A DNA stretch of 64,000 nt from NCBI GenBank assembly GCA_964016985.1, contig OZ024828.1:1761701-1825700 (forward strand). The letters are read 5' to 3'. Origin of the DNA: Anodontia alba. Its lineage: Eukaryota > Mollusca > Bivalvia > Lucinida > Lucinidae. The notes beneath the pieces are model-generated. The model had not been told where the DNA came from, did no database searches, and saw nothing but the letters and a program-made list of their open reading frames with translations. This document shows positions 39,501-47,199 of this stretch, in pieces; positions within the stretch are counted from its first letter, which is position 1; every line of letters starts with the position of its first letter. Both the position numbers and the translations under genes were made by a program.

Positions 39501-39737
39501 TGACAGTGCAGATCCAGATCAGTTGGCTTCTGATATGGATCTACACTGTTTGCAAAGGTGAGGTATATCCAAATTCGCAGGAACAGGGTAAATTCAGTGC
39601 ACTAAATTGTTAAATCAACTTAATTAAATGTAAGTAACTGTCTTTTTTTTTTACTTACAAACAATTGGGCCAACCTTTACTCCATAACCAATAAGCTGCT
39701 CTCGCAGTTCCTCATCAGGTAAATTTGCAATGTCCAT
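24374..39737 (-). CDS. LEM-domain inner nuclear membrane protein (LAP2/emerin-like), five coding exons
   Basis: Spliced coding segments on the minus strand are 39737-39659, 34943-34854, 31953-31896, 26325-26197 and 24566-24374. Together they make 549 nt, that is 182 codons plus TGA. All introns start GT and end AG, and the phases match (1, 1, 2, 2). Residues 1-45 form a LEM domain (LPDEELREQL, then GPIV, STR and YEKKL), which in this family binds the chromatin protein BAF. Residues 57-71 are almost all Glu/Asp. Residues 77-140 are rich in Gln, Ser, Thr, Lys and Arg and are likely nucleoplasmic. Residues 143-165 are one hydrophobic segment, followed by a 17-residue tail, so the protein is probably tail-anchored in the inner nuclear membrane. 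At 182 residues it is shorter than vertebrate emerin. The start ATG is 12 nt into an exon that has its own 3' splice site, so at least one 5' UTR exon lies upstream (higher coordinates). No second reading frame competes. The subfamily (LAP2 versus emerin) is not settled. Confidence 0.88.
25213..25822. mobile_element. Inverted-repeat element (ACCAAGTGGC...), no ORF
   Basis: ACCAAGTGGCATATCAGAAGA at the left pairs with TCTTATAAGCCACTTGGT at the right. About 240 bp of the interior (25437-25685) is paralogous to 62118-62360. Confidence 0.6.
26030..26130. mobile_element. Foldback element, family C
   Basis: Degenerate copy ending about 67 bp below LEM exon 26197-26325. Confidence 0.7.
26197..26325 (-). 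CDS. LEM gene exon encoding a Q/S/T-rich nucleoplasmic stretch
   Basis: This 129-nt exon has a GTTTCAG acceptor and a GTACTA donor and is open only in the frame demanded by the preceding exon. It reads QEPRVYSQPAPAQQR and then a basic Ser/Thr-rich segment ending RNVT. There is low-complexity bias but no stop codon. Confidence 0.82.
26385..26627. mobile_element. MITE family D
   Basis: GGGCCCAGTTGTTCAAA ends with the AAATGTGAGTAGCTTTTGCA hairpin in the centre. It lies about 60 bp from LEM exon 26197-26325. Confidence 0.85.
26728..27200. mobile_element. Foldback C copies flanking a SINE insertion
   Basis: One foldback copy is at 26728-26828. A second, beginning near 26870, is split by a SINE. 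Its right part resumes at 27144. Confidence 0.65.
26918..27143 (-). mobile_element. tRNA-derived SINE with 13-14 bp target duplication
   Basis: The body and decayed head are as in the family. TGTCTCTAAGGAG lies at 26905-26917 and again at 27144-27156, which shows target-site duplication within a foldback element. Confidence 0.8.
27308..27412. mobile_element. Foldback element, family C variant
   Basis: Palindrome with the centre GCATCGACTTGTCGATGC and arms GTACTCATTTGAATT. Confidence 0.85.
27710..27894. mobile_element. hAT-type MITE, 185 bp
   Basis: CAGGGCCTGACAAAT at the left and its exact complement at the right. Inner arms include CACTTGCCC. The CAGGG..CCCTG ends are typical of hAT relatives. 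The flanks (TACATATG / CATATGTA) are themselves complementary, so a target duplication cannot be read. Confidence 0.7.
28205..28437. mobile_element. MITE family D
   Basis: GGGCTCAGTTGTTCAAAG / TTTGAACAACTGGGCCC ends with a shortened central hairpin. Confidence 0.85.
28499..28703 (+). mobile_element. MITE family A
   Basis: Same hairpin and ends as at 8661-8874. The terminal TTAA has decayed. Confidence 0.75.
28701..30000 (+). repeat. Minisatellite-cored element M5 (about 150-bp units)
   Basis: It starts AAACAAGAG with the hairpin GCTCCGCAAGTGGAGG, and the start is repeated at 28898. About eight units carry CAAAGGGGCATAACTCTG, AATATTTGGTGGACTGTAAC and AAGTTTCAGCTTGATCGGAT. It ends GGACAGAAGGACGG, followed by the hairpin CCCATTTTCAAATGGG. 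Confidence 0.85.
30094..30307 (+). mobile_element. MITE family A
   Basis: TTAA-flanked full copy with an intact internal hairpin. Confidence 0.85.
30308..30520. repeat. GA-rich dispersed repeat
   Basis: Second copy of the repeat at 15731-15960 (TCTTCTCCCAGAGAAAG, CTGCATATACAGCAGGCC). Confidence 0.6.
30973..31195. mobile_element. MITE with CAACCTCTTTATAACAC ends
   Basis: The ends are complementary and the centre is a perfect hairpin (TATTGAAAAATGACCA / TGGTCATTTTTCAATA). Confidence 0.75.
31402..31836 (+). mobile_element. MITE family A interrupted by MITE family B
   Basis: The left part is 31402-31504 and the right part 31742-31836. The right end is truncated before its terminal repeat. Confidence 0.8.
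31501..31745. mobile_element. MITE family B nested in family A, TTAA duplication
   Basis: TTAACCCTTAAACTGCCAA and its complement bound the insert. TTAA is present at both junctions and the host copy resumes exactly (CATACTTAA / TTAATGACA). Confidence 0.85.
31896..31953 (-). CDS. LEM gene exon encoding an acidic run
   Basis: The acceptor is TTTTTTTCAG and the donor used here is GTATTT at 31895. A second possible donor, GTAACA, lies 11 nt earlier but would break the frame of the next exon by reading into TAG. The 58-nt exon is mostly GAA/GAG codons (about 15 acidic residues in a row) followed by QVTY. Its plus strand is a CTT-type simple repeat, so copy number could vary between alleles. Confidence 0.75.
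32130..32162. repeat. Poly(C) and (CA)n tract
   Basis: A run of C followed by about nine CA units. Confidence 0.95.
32190..33010. repeat. Tandem and inverted repeat array (M10)
   Basis: Units of TCTGGCTTTCTTACTTTTGG, GGAGTTATCTCCCCTT and TGTGTTTGAATTTGATTT first appear in one orientation and then, from about 32550, in the other, so the array changes direction. Confidence 0.65.
33074..33283 (+). mobile_element. MITE family A
   Basis: TTAA on both sides and a complete hairpin. Confidence 0.85.
33780..33991 (+). mobile_element. MITE family A
   Basis: TTAA on both sides. The central loop is shorter than in other copies. Confidence 0.8.
34036..34235. mobile_element. MITE family B variant, degraded ends
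   Basis: Related to 24051-24257 (CCAATCACAACTGCAGACGA, TGACATTTTATATGAATCAT). Confidence 0.6.
34393..34605 (+). mobile_element. MITE family A
   Basis: Complete hairpin with a left TTAA. The right end is slightly decayed. It lies about 250 bp from LEM exon 34854-34943. Confidence 0.85.
34854..34943 (-). CDS. LEM gene exon with second half of LEM domain
   Basis: This 90-nt exon has a TTTTTGCAG acceptor and a GTATGT donor. It reads on from the split Ser codon as STRLFYEKKLARLID and then a Gly/Pro linker ending in TESE. The STR-x-x-YEKKL motif is the hallmark second helix of LEM domains. Confidence 0.88.
34980..37440 (+). repeat. Minisatellite-cored region M8 with SINE tail fragment
   Basis: Units of about 170 bp carry TGCAAAGTTTCAAAATGATC, AACTGTAAGAGGAGTTGC, TACCCACTGTCTATATA and CACAATGTGGAAAAAGTAAC. 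GGACGGACAGATGG-type tails lie at about 35030, 35560 and 37165, so at least three related segments abut. A SINE tail piece lies at 36724-36870. Confidence 0.7.
36005..36097. repeat. C-rich polypyrimidine tract
   Basis: Runs of C with T and A interruptions ending in 18 consecutive C. Confidence 0.9.
37743..37860. mobile_element. Foldback element, family C
   Basis: Full palindrome (CATATGCTGTGGGTACCCAT, GAAGTGCCTCGGCATGGCGC). Confidence 0.85.
37916..38290. mobile_element. MITE with ACAGTCAAACCT ends, holding a foldback insert
   Basis: The left end ACAGTCAAACCTCAAAGGCTC pairs imperfectly with the right end GAGCCAAAAGCGTTTGACC..CACTGT. A separate palindrome (GTGTACTCATTAGAATTGCC) sits inside at about 38070-38130. 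Confidence 0.55.
38517..38636. mobile_element. Foldback element, family C
   Basis: Full palindrome with a slightly decayed loop. Confidence 0.85.
38812..38937. mobile_element. Foldback element, family C
   Basis: Palindrome with the loop region partly duplicated (two GAGGCAC units). Confidence 0.8.
38950..39163 (+). mobile_element. MITE family A
   Basis: TTAA-flanked, complete. Confidence 0.85.
39413..39592 (+). mobile_element. MITE family A, degraded
   Basis: The hairpin is shortened and both ends are decayed. It lies about 70 bp from LEM exon 39659-39749. Confidence 0.65.
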
Positions 39738-39749
39738 TGTAGTCAATAC
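39659..39749 (-). CDS. LEM gene exon with start codon and first half of LEM domain
   Basis: The 3' splice site is a T-rich tract ending in CAG just above 39749, and the donor is GTAAG at 39658-39654. Twelve bases of 5' UTR precede the ATG at 39737. Twenty-six codons follow (MDIANLPDEELREQL...GPIV) and the exon ends in phase 1. Splitting the LEM domain at this point is completed exactly by the next exon. Confidence 0.88.
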
Positions 39750-39817
39750 CTGAAAAATAAAACCCTTAATTAAATGACTTTTCTCCAACGGCTATGTGCC
39801 ATTCATAATTTGCAAGG

Positions 39818-40106
39818 GTTTTGTTTGTGTTTGAGTTTTACGGCCCAGACAACCAAATGGGGTCATGTCAAGCATGGTCAGTTTTCCTAACAACACATTT
39901 ACTGGGCAGGCTTATTCATCTAAGAAGTAAACCAGTAATGAGCACTTCTTTCGCTAGAAACTGACAACTGCCCTTCTTGAATCACCTGAAGAGAAAGAGT
40001 GACCTTAGAAAACATTTCATGATCACGAAAGAATGTTGCCCTGTGGGGTCTAACCCACAACCTCCTGATCATCAGTCCAACGAGTACCCAAGCCACCGAG
40101 GCCACA
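39818..40106 (-). mobile_element. tRNA-derived SINE
   Basis: The body and head are present. The A-box complement (GCCACCGAGGCC) is at the right end. The flanks ATTTGCAAG and ATTTACAAG may be a decayed target duplication. Confidence 0.75.
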
Positions 40107-40490
40107 TATTTACAAGAGTGTACTGATATGCTGATATATTGGTAAACTGTGATACCAATTGTCAGACACAGTATATTGGTACACTAAGGCTGTATCGGTA
40201 TATCACTGTACCAAACTAGAGGTCTGGCTTTTATACAACTTCCGTTAAGCTAATCGAAGGGAAAAAAAATATTTCAAAATGTCTGCTGAAATTTTTACCA
40301 AGGGCACAGAGCGTTAAAGCAAAAAGTTATTCCTGTTACTGTCAAAAAAAAAAAAAGTCTGGAAATATCAGCCTCTTGTCTCTAAACACTTTGAGTTTCA
40401 TTTCAATGTTCAGATTTGAAATTTTCAAAATTTATGAAATTTCACTATAATAAATGTTAGCAATAAAGTAAACTAATAATATAGATATTC

Positions 40491-40704
40491 TTAACCCTTG
40501 TCCTGCTGAACCCGGATATACCCTGCCTTTGCAAACAGTGTAGATCCAGATCAGTTGGCTTCTGAAGAAGCCAACTGATCTGGATCTGCACTGTTTGCCA
40601 TTAAGAATGTGAATTTATAGCAACAATCCGGATCAAGTCATCTGATTGGCTGAGGATTAGAAGTGGGTGTGGCATCTTAATTTATTCAGCAGGACAAGGG
40701 TTAA
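40491..40704 (-). mobile_element. MITE family A, reverse orientation
   Basis: TTAA-flanked and complete. It reads as the complement of the other copies. Confidence 0.85.
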
Positions 40705-40904
40705 AGGATGCCATATGCAAATAATAATAATAACTAGAATACGCAGTCAATGGCATGCCATCGCAAATCCCCATGCTCACTGCTAATGCAGAAAGTAATA
40801 CAACTCTTAAATCAGGTATGTACAGGGTTTTCAGTAAAATTTTTTAGAGGAGGCAAAAGCAGAATTTGAGGCGGCCAAAATGGCTACTGCCTACATAACT
40901 GTAT

Positions 40905-40990
40905 TCAGACAGGCATGAGTAAACAGTGTAGACCCAGATGACCGCAAAAGGCGGTGTCTCATGAGGGTCTACACTGTTTGCCAATCACTC
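40905..40990. repeat. Solo hairpin of the CAGTGTAGACCCAGAT type
   Basis: AAACAGTGTAGACCCAGATGA and its partial complement around a short loop. This is the same core as in MITE families A and B, without their ends. Confidence 0.6.
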
Positions 40991-41663
40991 ACAATTTTCA
41001 GACACAAGAATTGGTAGTAAATTGTATTTGTTAAAATTTTATAATCAGTATGGTTAGGAGTTGAGGTGTTCAAATACTTAGGGTAAATACTGTACTGTAA
41101 TGCAACAAAAAGAATATTAAGGCTGCCAGAAAAGTCTTTGAGACAGTTTTGGCCTCCAGCTGCCTCTTAATGAAAACCCTGTATATACCCCTTGATATAA
41201 AGACTGTATCAAATACCACCATCAAAATTGCCAATACGCAAGTGGTGGATGTATCTGTATGGCAATTGCGGCTCATTTCAGTTGTTGTGGCTAATTATTA
41301 TTTAAGGGCTGTAATCGAGCAGACTGGCTTTTTTTCTGTATCAGAAAAATAACAGGTTAGAACAAGGAAACCAGACTGTCATCTACATGTATCATGGCAT
41401 CTAAATGTCACCATGCAAGGAAAACTAACTCATTTTTTTTTTTTTACAAATGTACTTTCAGTCCTCACTGCCAATTAACAATCCTTTATCAGTTGTCAAG
41501 TATTTATGGGAATCATTAATAAAGCAGTTGATCTAGTCAAGTTTAAAGGTCTGAAACCAAAAATGCCTCATGGAAAAACAATTTCAGATGACACCTTTCA
41601 GAAGTTGAAAACTAACTTCCAATGGCTTATTGTCAGTGAGGCTGAAGACGAGGTCCGAATGAA

Positions 41664-42110
41664 TATAGGGATCAAACATGGTTTTCATGCATTAACATTC
41701 GCCAGGTCCCGTGGGAGGTGTTGAAAACCCGAGGCCGAAGGCTGCGGTTTTCAACACCTCCAAAGGGATCTGGCGAATGTTAATGCATTGAAAAACCATG
41801 TTCGATCGCTATTATTGCATAAAAACTGAAAACATTTGCTACATTTTCGCTCTATGCAGTTATTTCTTGCACTATTTTGTTTCGCCTTTTCACTGATGTC
41901 GCGCGAACCTATTTCCACATACTATGCTTGTTCTAGGGCAGGACAGTACACATCTCATGACGGCAGCAAATCTGTGGCCCTGGTACAATCATATTGAAAG
42001 TTGCGCAGTCGTGCATTAACAGCGTGTGAATTGCCTAGTTAATACACGGCTTTTCACCGGTTAATGCACGGCTATTAATAACGTGTGTCCCTGCTTTTTA
42101 TGCAATAATT
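41664..42110 (-). repeat. Bipartite palindromic repeat E, copy 3 (inverted)
   Basis: Complement of 6847-7284 with both halves present. It truncates an upstream 50-codon open stretch (41506-41660) of unknown nature. Confidence 0.8.
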
Positions 42111-42245
42111 GTGAGTTATGCATAGCTGCCTACAAAAAAGGGGGAAAACATAACAACTATCTGGACATTTGAAAGCATGTATACATGTATGTTACAAGGG
42201 CCGAGTTTGTGATTCATATTACAGCTGAAGTAGATAAATAATAAT

Positions 42246-43615
42246 ACAAGAGGCCCACAGACCACGGGTCGCTCACCTTAGTGACATAGCCATTGCAGAT
42301 ATGCAGATGTTATGCAACATTTTTCCAATCCTGTCATCGCAACTAATGAAAAGATCATCATTTAAGCAGTTCTTAATTTTGAAGAAGAATATATATGGCA
42401 TGCCAGTCAATCGAGCGTGATCATTTGAACAAACTCTAAATGGCAGCCAGCTTGGATTTACAATCGGCACGATTTTAGCTATTTTTGATCTACGAGCCAC
42501 CCCAATGCTTCCTACCAAATTTCGAGTCAACTGGCCTTTCGATTTAGGAGAAGAAGCGAAAAATAGATTTTCAAGATGGCTGCCATGGTGGCCATCTTGG
42601 ATATCCGATTGGCACGATTTTAGCTATTTTTGTTCTACCCCAATGTCTCCTACGAAGTTTGGAGTCAATTGGCCTTTCGGTGCAGGAGAAGAAGCTAAAT
42701 ATAGATTTTCAACATGGCGGCCATGGTGGCCATCTGGGATTTCAGATCAGAACAATTTTAGCTATATTTGATCTACAAGTCACCCTGATGCTTCCTACCA
42801 AGTTTCGAGTCCAGTGACTTTTTGGTTTAGGAGAAGCGAAAAATAGATTTTCAAGATAGCCGCAATGGCGGCCATCTTGGATTTACGATCGGCATGATTT
42901 TAGCTATTTTTGATCTACAAGTCACCCTGATGCTTCCTACCAAGTTTCAAGTCAACTGGCCTTTCGGTTCAGGAAAGAAGCGAAAAATAGATTTTCAAGA
43001 TGGCTGCCATGGCGCCCATCCTGGTTTTACGATCGGCATGATTTTAGCTATTTTTGATCTACAAGTCACCCTGATGCTTCTTACCAAGTTTAGAGTCAAC
43101 TGGCCTTTCGGTTCAGGAGAAGAAGACAAAAATAGATTTTCAAGATGGCTGCCATGGCGGCCATCTTGGATTTCAGATAGGCACAATTTTAGCTGTTTTT
43201 GATCTATAAGTCACCCCACTGCTTCCTACCAAGTTTGGAGTCAATTGGCTTTTGGGGTTTAGGAGTAGAAGCGAAAACTAGATTTTCAAGATGGCGGCCA
43301 TGGCAGCCACCTTGGATTTCCGATCGGCACGATTTTAGCTATTTTTTATCTACAAGTCACCCTGATGCTTCCTAGCAAGTTTGGAGTCAACTGGCCTTTC
43401 GGTTCAGGAGAAGAAGTGGCGGCCATCTTGGATTTCCGATCGGAACGATTTTAGCTTTTTTTGATCTACAAGTCACCCCGATGCTTCCTACCAAGTATCA
43501 AGTCAATTGGTCCAGGGGTGTAGGAGGAGTAGGCTTTTAAAGCAATTGTTGACGCCGCACGACGGACGACGCACAACGGACATTGACTGACACTTTGTGC
43601 TCAGGTGAGCTAAAA
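42246..43615 (+). repeat. Minisatellite-cored element M4 (about 145-bp units)
   Basis: It starts ACAAGAGGCCCACAGACC, then GGGTCGCTCACCTTAG. About nine units carry TTTTCAAGATGGCTGCCATG, GGCGGCCATCTTGGATTT and GATGCTTCCTACCAAGTTT. The tail is ACGACGGACGACGC and CTCAGGTGAGCTAAAA. The units share their palindromic core with M3. Confidence 0.85.
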
Positions 43616-45640
43616 ACACTATCTTTTTTGTTTATTTGGTTTATGCAGCTTGTAAATAAAGAGAAAGAAAACAGGAAGTTACAAGATTTGTCTCCCTTGG
43701 TAAAAGTTAAAACGGAACCGTATGCCAAGTATAATTTGCAAAGATTTTTTTCCTGAGCAATACCAGTGCCACTTAATTAGGTTTATAATATTTTACATTG
43801 AAGTCATATAAATTTCATCAAAATTACTAGTGTTAGGCTAAGAGAGACTCTTTCATCATGGGATATAACTCTTAAGTACAATGTAGTACTACAGTCTTTT
43901 ATCTCCACGTGCAGCTGCAGGAAAGGTTTCGCCTTTTAGGAGCAAATTCTTTCCTGCGAGAGTAAAAGAATTACAGATCCTAGAGCTGGCAAGTTTTTTT
44001 TACCTTTAAGAGAAGTCAAATGGGCAAATTCTAGAAGGGATTTGCCTCTCTTAAAGGAAAACAATTTAACAGCTCTAGGTTCCAGCTACTCTTAAAGAAA
44101 GAATTTGCTCCCAGATTTGGGCTTCTCTTCCAAGAAGAAAAGGTCTGAAAGCACTCAAACTGTTCATATTTTATTATTTTTAAATTCTTTTAAGTACAAT
44201 ACATATAGTCAAGTACAGTATATACAATAATACAGTATAAGTTCAAGTCAGAAATGTCATTGCTGCAACCAGGGTCCAGTTGTTCAAAATTAACGATGTC
44301 GTTAGTAAAGGTATCGTTAAAACTTTAAATACGGCATATATGCTAATATTTTTGCTGAAAAAATGTGAGTACCTTTTGCATTTACTCTAAGTAGACTGGA
44401 AAATCTATGCAAGATGTTCTGAAACTGATATCCCTTCTATCTTGTTTTGTTATTAAAACACAAAAATAAATTAATAATATAATACAGCATTTCTATCAAG
44501 CCGTTGTAGATCCCCACATTCTACCTCTGGCCACTTTTACGATAATTTTTCCTATGATCCAGCTGGGAGTCTCTATGGACACTAATTTAAATGAATTAAT
44601 TCCAGCTTACGATTAAAACCCTGTCAGCTAAGACACAAGAAAAAGAATAACATGTTGCAAGAATGACCAAAAATGAACTTATGAGGAACGACCAAATTTA
44701 TATGGAAGTAGGTTCCTCTAACATTCACGCACATTGTCCTGAAGGGGTTTTGTTTTGCAGTTAGTAGTTTTTATGATGTAGGTTGATACTAATACCCACC
44801 CTATGGGGGCTACGGACTCTACTAGGTGAAGCATAACGCTTTCATTTTTAAATCTTTTAAAAGTCCTCTCTTCTGCTAATTTTTGTCAGAAAAGATTTCC
44901 TATTTATTTCTGTCCAAACAAAGAACAAGTCACCCATCTTTTCATCCTTATTATGATTTTCAGAGACCTAAAAGGCTGAGGGGGTAATTGCCTGAAAAAT
45001 ATTGTTTCTAAATTCTATACATTTTCACATTATTGTTAAAACCATTGTTATAAAGTATACTCCAACTGAGTCAAATGACATTATTGTATCTGTGGTTTGC
45101 TGAGACTTGACATGATTACATAGAACCTAATTCACACAGCAAATATGTGACTTTGTAGATCTCCAAGTACTTTGGTATAGATTGAAAATCTCTGAACGGT
45201 GTTATTTTACTTTTTTGTTCCTTTCAAATCAATAGAATTGTAGTTTAACAGGATTTGTAAAGTGAAGAATAATAAGATATTGTTAACAGAAACTAAACAT
45301 CACGGCTGGATTTCTTAAAACCACCTTGTAATGGAACATGTATGTGACAGCTCTTGGGCTACAAATTCTACAGTTACATTCATAGAGGTTAAAAGAGGTA
45401 CATGTATCTACTTTGAGAAAACTGTATTCAACTGATGTCAGCTGGTTTCCTATAGCCTTGTAAAGTTACAACAGTGCACATTTTAATGCACATGTTGCCC
45501 TTTTTCTACAGGTTTAGAAGGAATTCTTACAAATACAAAAATAGCCGTCAGAAGAGACTGCAAATCCCCCAACCACACCGCACCGTCTTTTTTCAATCTA
45601 GGGCATCAGAGTTGTAATTTTATCATGGGATACACTTGTT
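43616..45640. other. Mostly unique AT-rich sequence, no gene recognised
   Basis: Contains a truncated family D MITE at 44271-44386 and a low-symmetry repeat at about 43910-44110 (TTTAGGAGCAAATTCTTTCC / GAAAGAATTTGCTCCCAG, inverted). I found no exon with matching splice phases. Confidence 0.45.
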
Positions 45641-47110
45641 TAACCCTGCAGTGGGTGATAACACCACAACTGTGAATCAGACATAGAACTCTAAAACCAT
45701 AAGTTGTGGAAACTGGATTTTGTGTTTTTCAACAAAGAAACTGAAAATAATGAGAAAAATAAGGCCCGTTGCCTGCAATGATTATAACTCTCAAACCATA
45801 AGTCATGGAAACTGGATTTTTTGTTTGCTAGTAAGTAATTTTCAACAAAGAATCCGAAAATAATGAGAAAAATAAGGCCTATTGCCTGCAAAGATTATAA
45901 CTCTCAAACTGTAAGTCGTAGAAACTGGATTTTGTGTTCGCTAGTAAGTGATTTTCAACAAAGAATCAGGGATCAGGCTACAGGGCGACTGGGGCGAAAT
46001 AGTCGCCCCTGAGGGCTTTAAGTCGCCCTGGGAAGCCCTGAGGGCGAAAAAAACTTCGCCCTCGATTTTTTGCAACTTTTAAAAAAGCTAGTACTAAGTA
46101 TTGTGCAAAACGAACTTTTTGTTAGGAGAAATCCAGTAAAAATTGAGCAAACATACAAAGGTAAAATTCTTTTGAAAAAAGGTTGTTAGATGTGTCAGAA
46201 AACCCTCAGAATAAAAGTCTGATGTGGTTTAACAAGTTTTGGGAGGAAAACTGTTAGCCTACTAAGTGACCAAAAGATCGTTTTTGTCAACGTCATTAGT
46301 TTTCGTGGGTGTCCCTTTTTTCATACATGAACCATTTACTAGCTGAAAATGGGTCAGAAACAGCATTAAAAATGCTAAAAACTAAGTTTAAAAGTTGATA
46401 GATTTTAGTTAACAAACTTCTTTTTATTATTATGTTTATAGCTTATCAAGCCACAGATTTTGATGTTCGTCTGAATCTACTGAGATCAATTTCCAAAAAG
46501 CTATGGGTCCAGATATGATACATTTGTCCTACTCATGTCTGTGTTTCTGTGAATCATTTAATTGGTTTAGAAGTTAAGAATGTACAGGTCTACAGTAAAA
46601 ATTGCTTCCTTTTTTATTAATTCCCAAGACAATGCGGTAAAGCGAGTCGCGAGTCCTTAAGTGTCATGCTTTCAGTAAGATGATCGAGTCTTGACTTCTC
46701 CCTCATTCTATAAAACTTCTTCCTGTTTTGTCTGAAGGGAGAAGTCACTTCTCCTTAAATGTCTGGGCCAGCTTGACCCCTGAGAATCCAAAAATAATGA
46801 GAAATATAAGGCCCTTTGCCTGCAAAGCCTGTAACTCTTCAACCCTTAGTCTGAGAAACTCAATTTTGTGTTCGCTAGTAAATGATTTTCAACAAAGAAT
46901 CCAAAAATAATGAGAAAAATAATGCATGCATCCGCAGTATAAGTAAGGGAGATAACTCCAACACTCCGTAGGTCAGAGTTGTCCTTACATATTGTGACAC
47001 ACCTTGTTTATGTTCTTAGCATCTCTACTAACTACATGTATCAATAAAATGTCCACTGGTTAAAGAGTTATGGCCTGCACAAGATTTTACCACCAGGGGA
47101 GATACATTGT
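45641..47110 (+). repeat. Minisatellite M9 (about 130-bp units) with an insertion
   Basis: Units at 45670-45970 and 46785-46925 carry AACTCTCAAACCATAAGTC, GAAACTGGATTTTTGTGTTC and AACAAAGAATCCGAAAATAA. An unrelated stretch, 45970-46780, lies between them. Confidence 0.65.
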
Positions 47111-47199
47111 AATTGAAAATAAATGGAGTAACGAGTAACCCATAGTTACAATTTTTAAATGCATCTCTCCTTCTTAATGTTCTAAGCATCCCTATTAAT

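Larger units (their letters stand above)
24567..39658 (-). other. Introns of the LEM gene, filled with MITEs, a SINE and minisatellites
   Basis: The introns are about 1.6, 5.6, 2.9 and 4.7 kb. They contain at least six TTAA-bounded MITEs of one family, five or more copies of a CATATGTTGTGGGTACTC foldback, two GGGCCCAGTTGTTCAAAG elements, a SINE with target duplication and three tandem-repeat tracts. I see no additional coding exon that the frame requires. Confidence 0.7.

Noticed and set aside
41506..41724. 72-codon ORF with a protein-like first 50 codons
   Set aside because: The last third runs into repeat E, no family is recognised, and no splice partner is found. It could be a transposon remnant.
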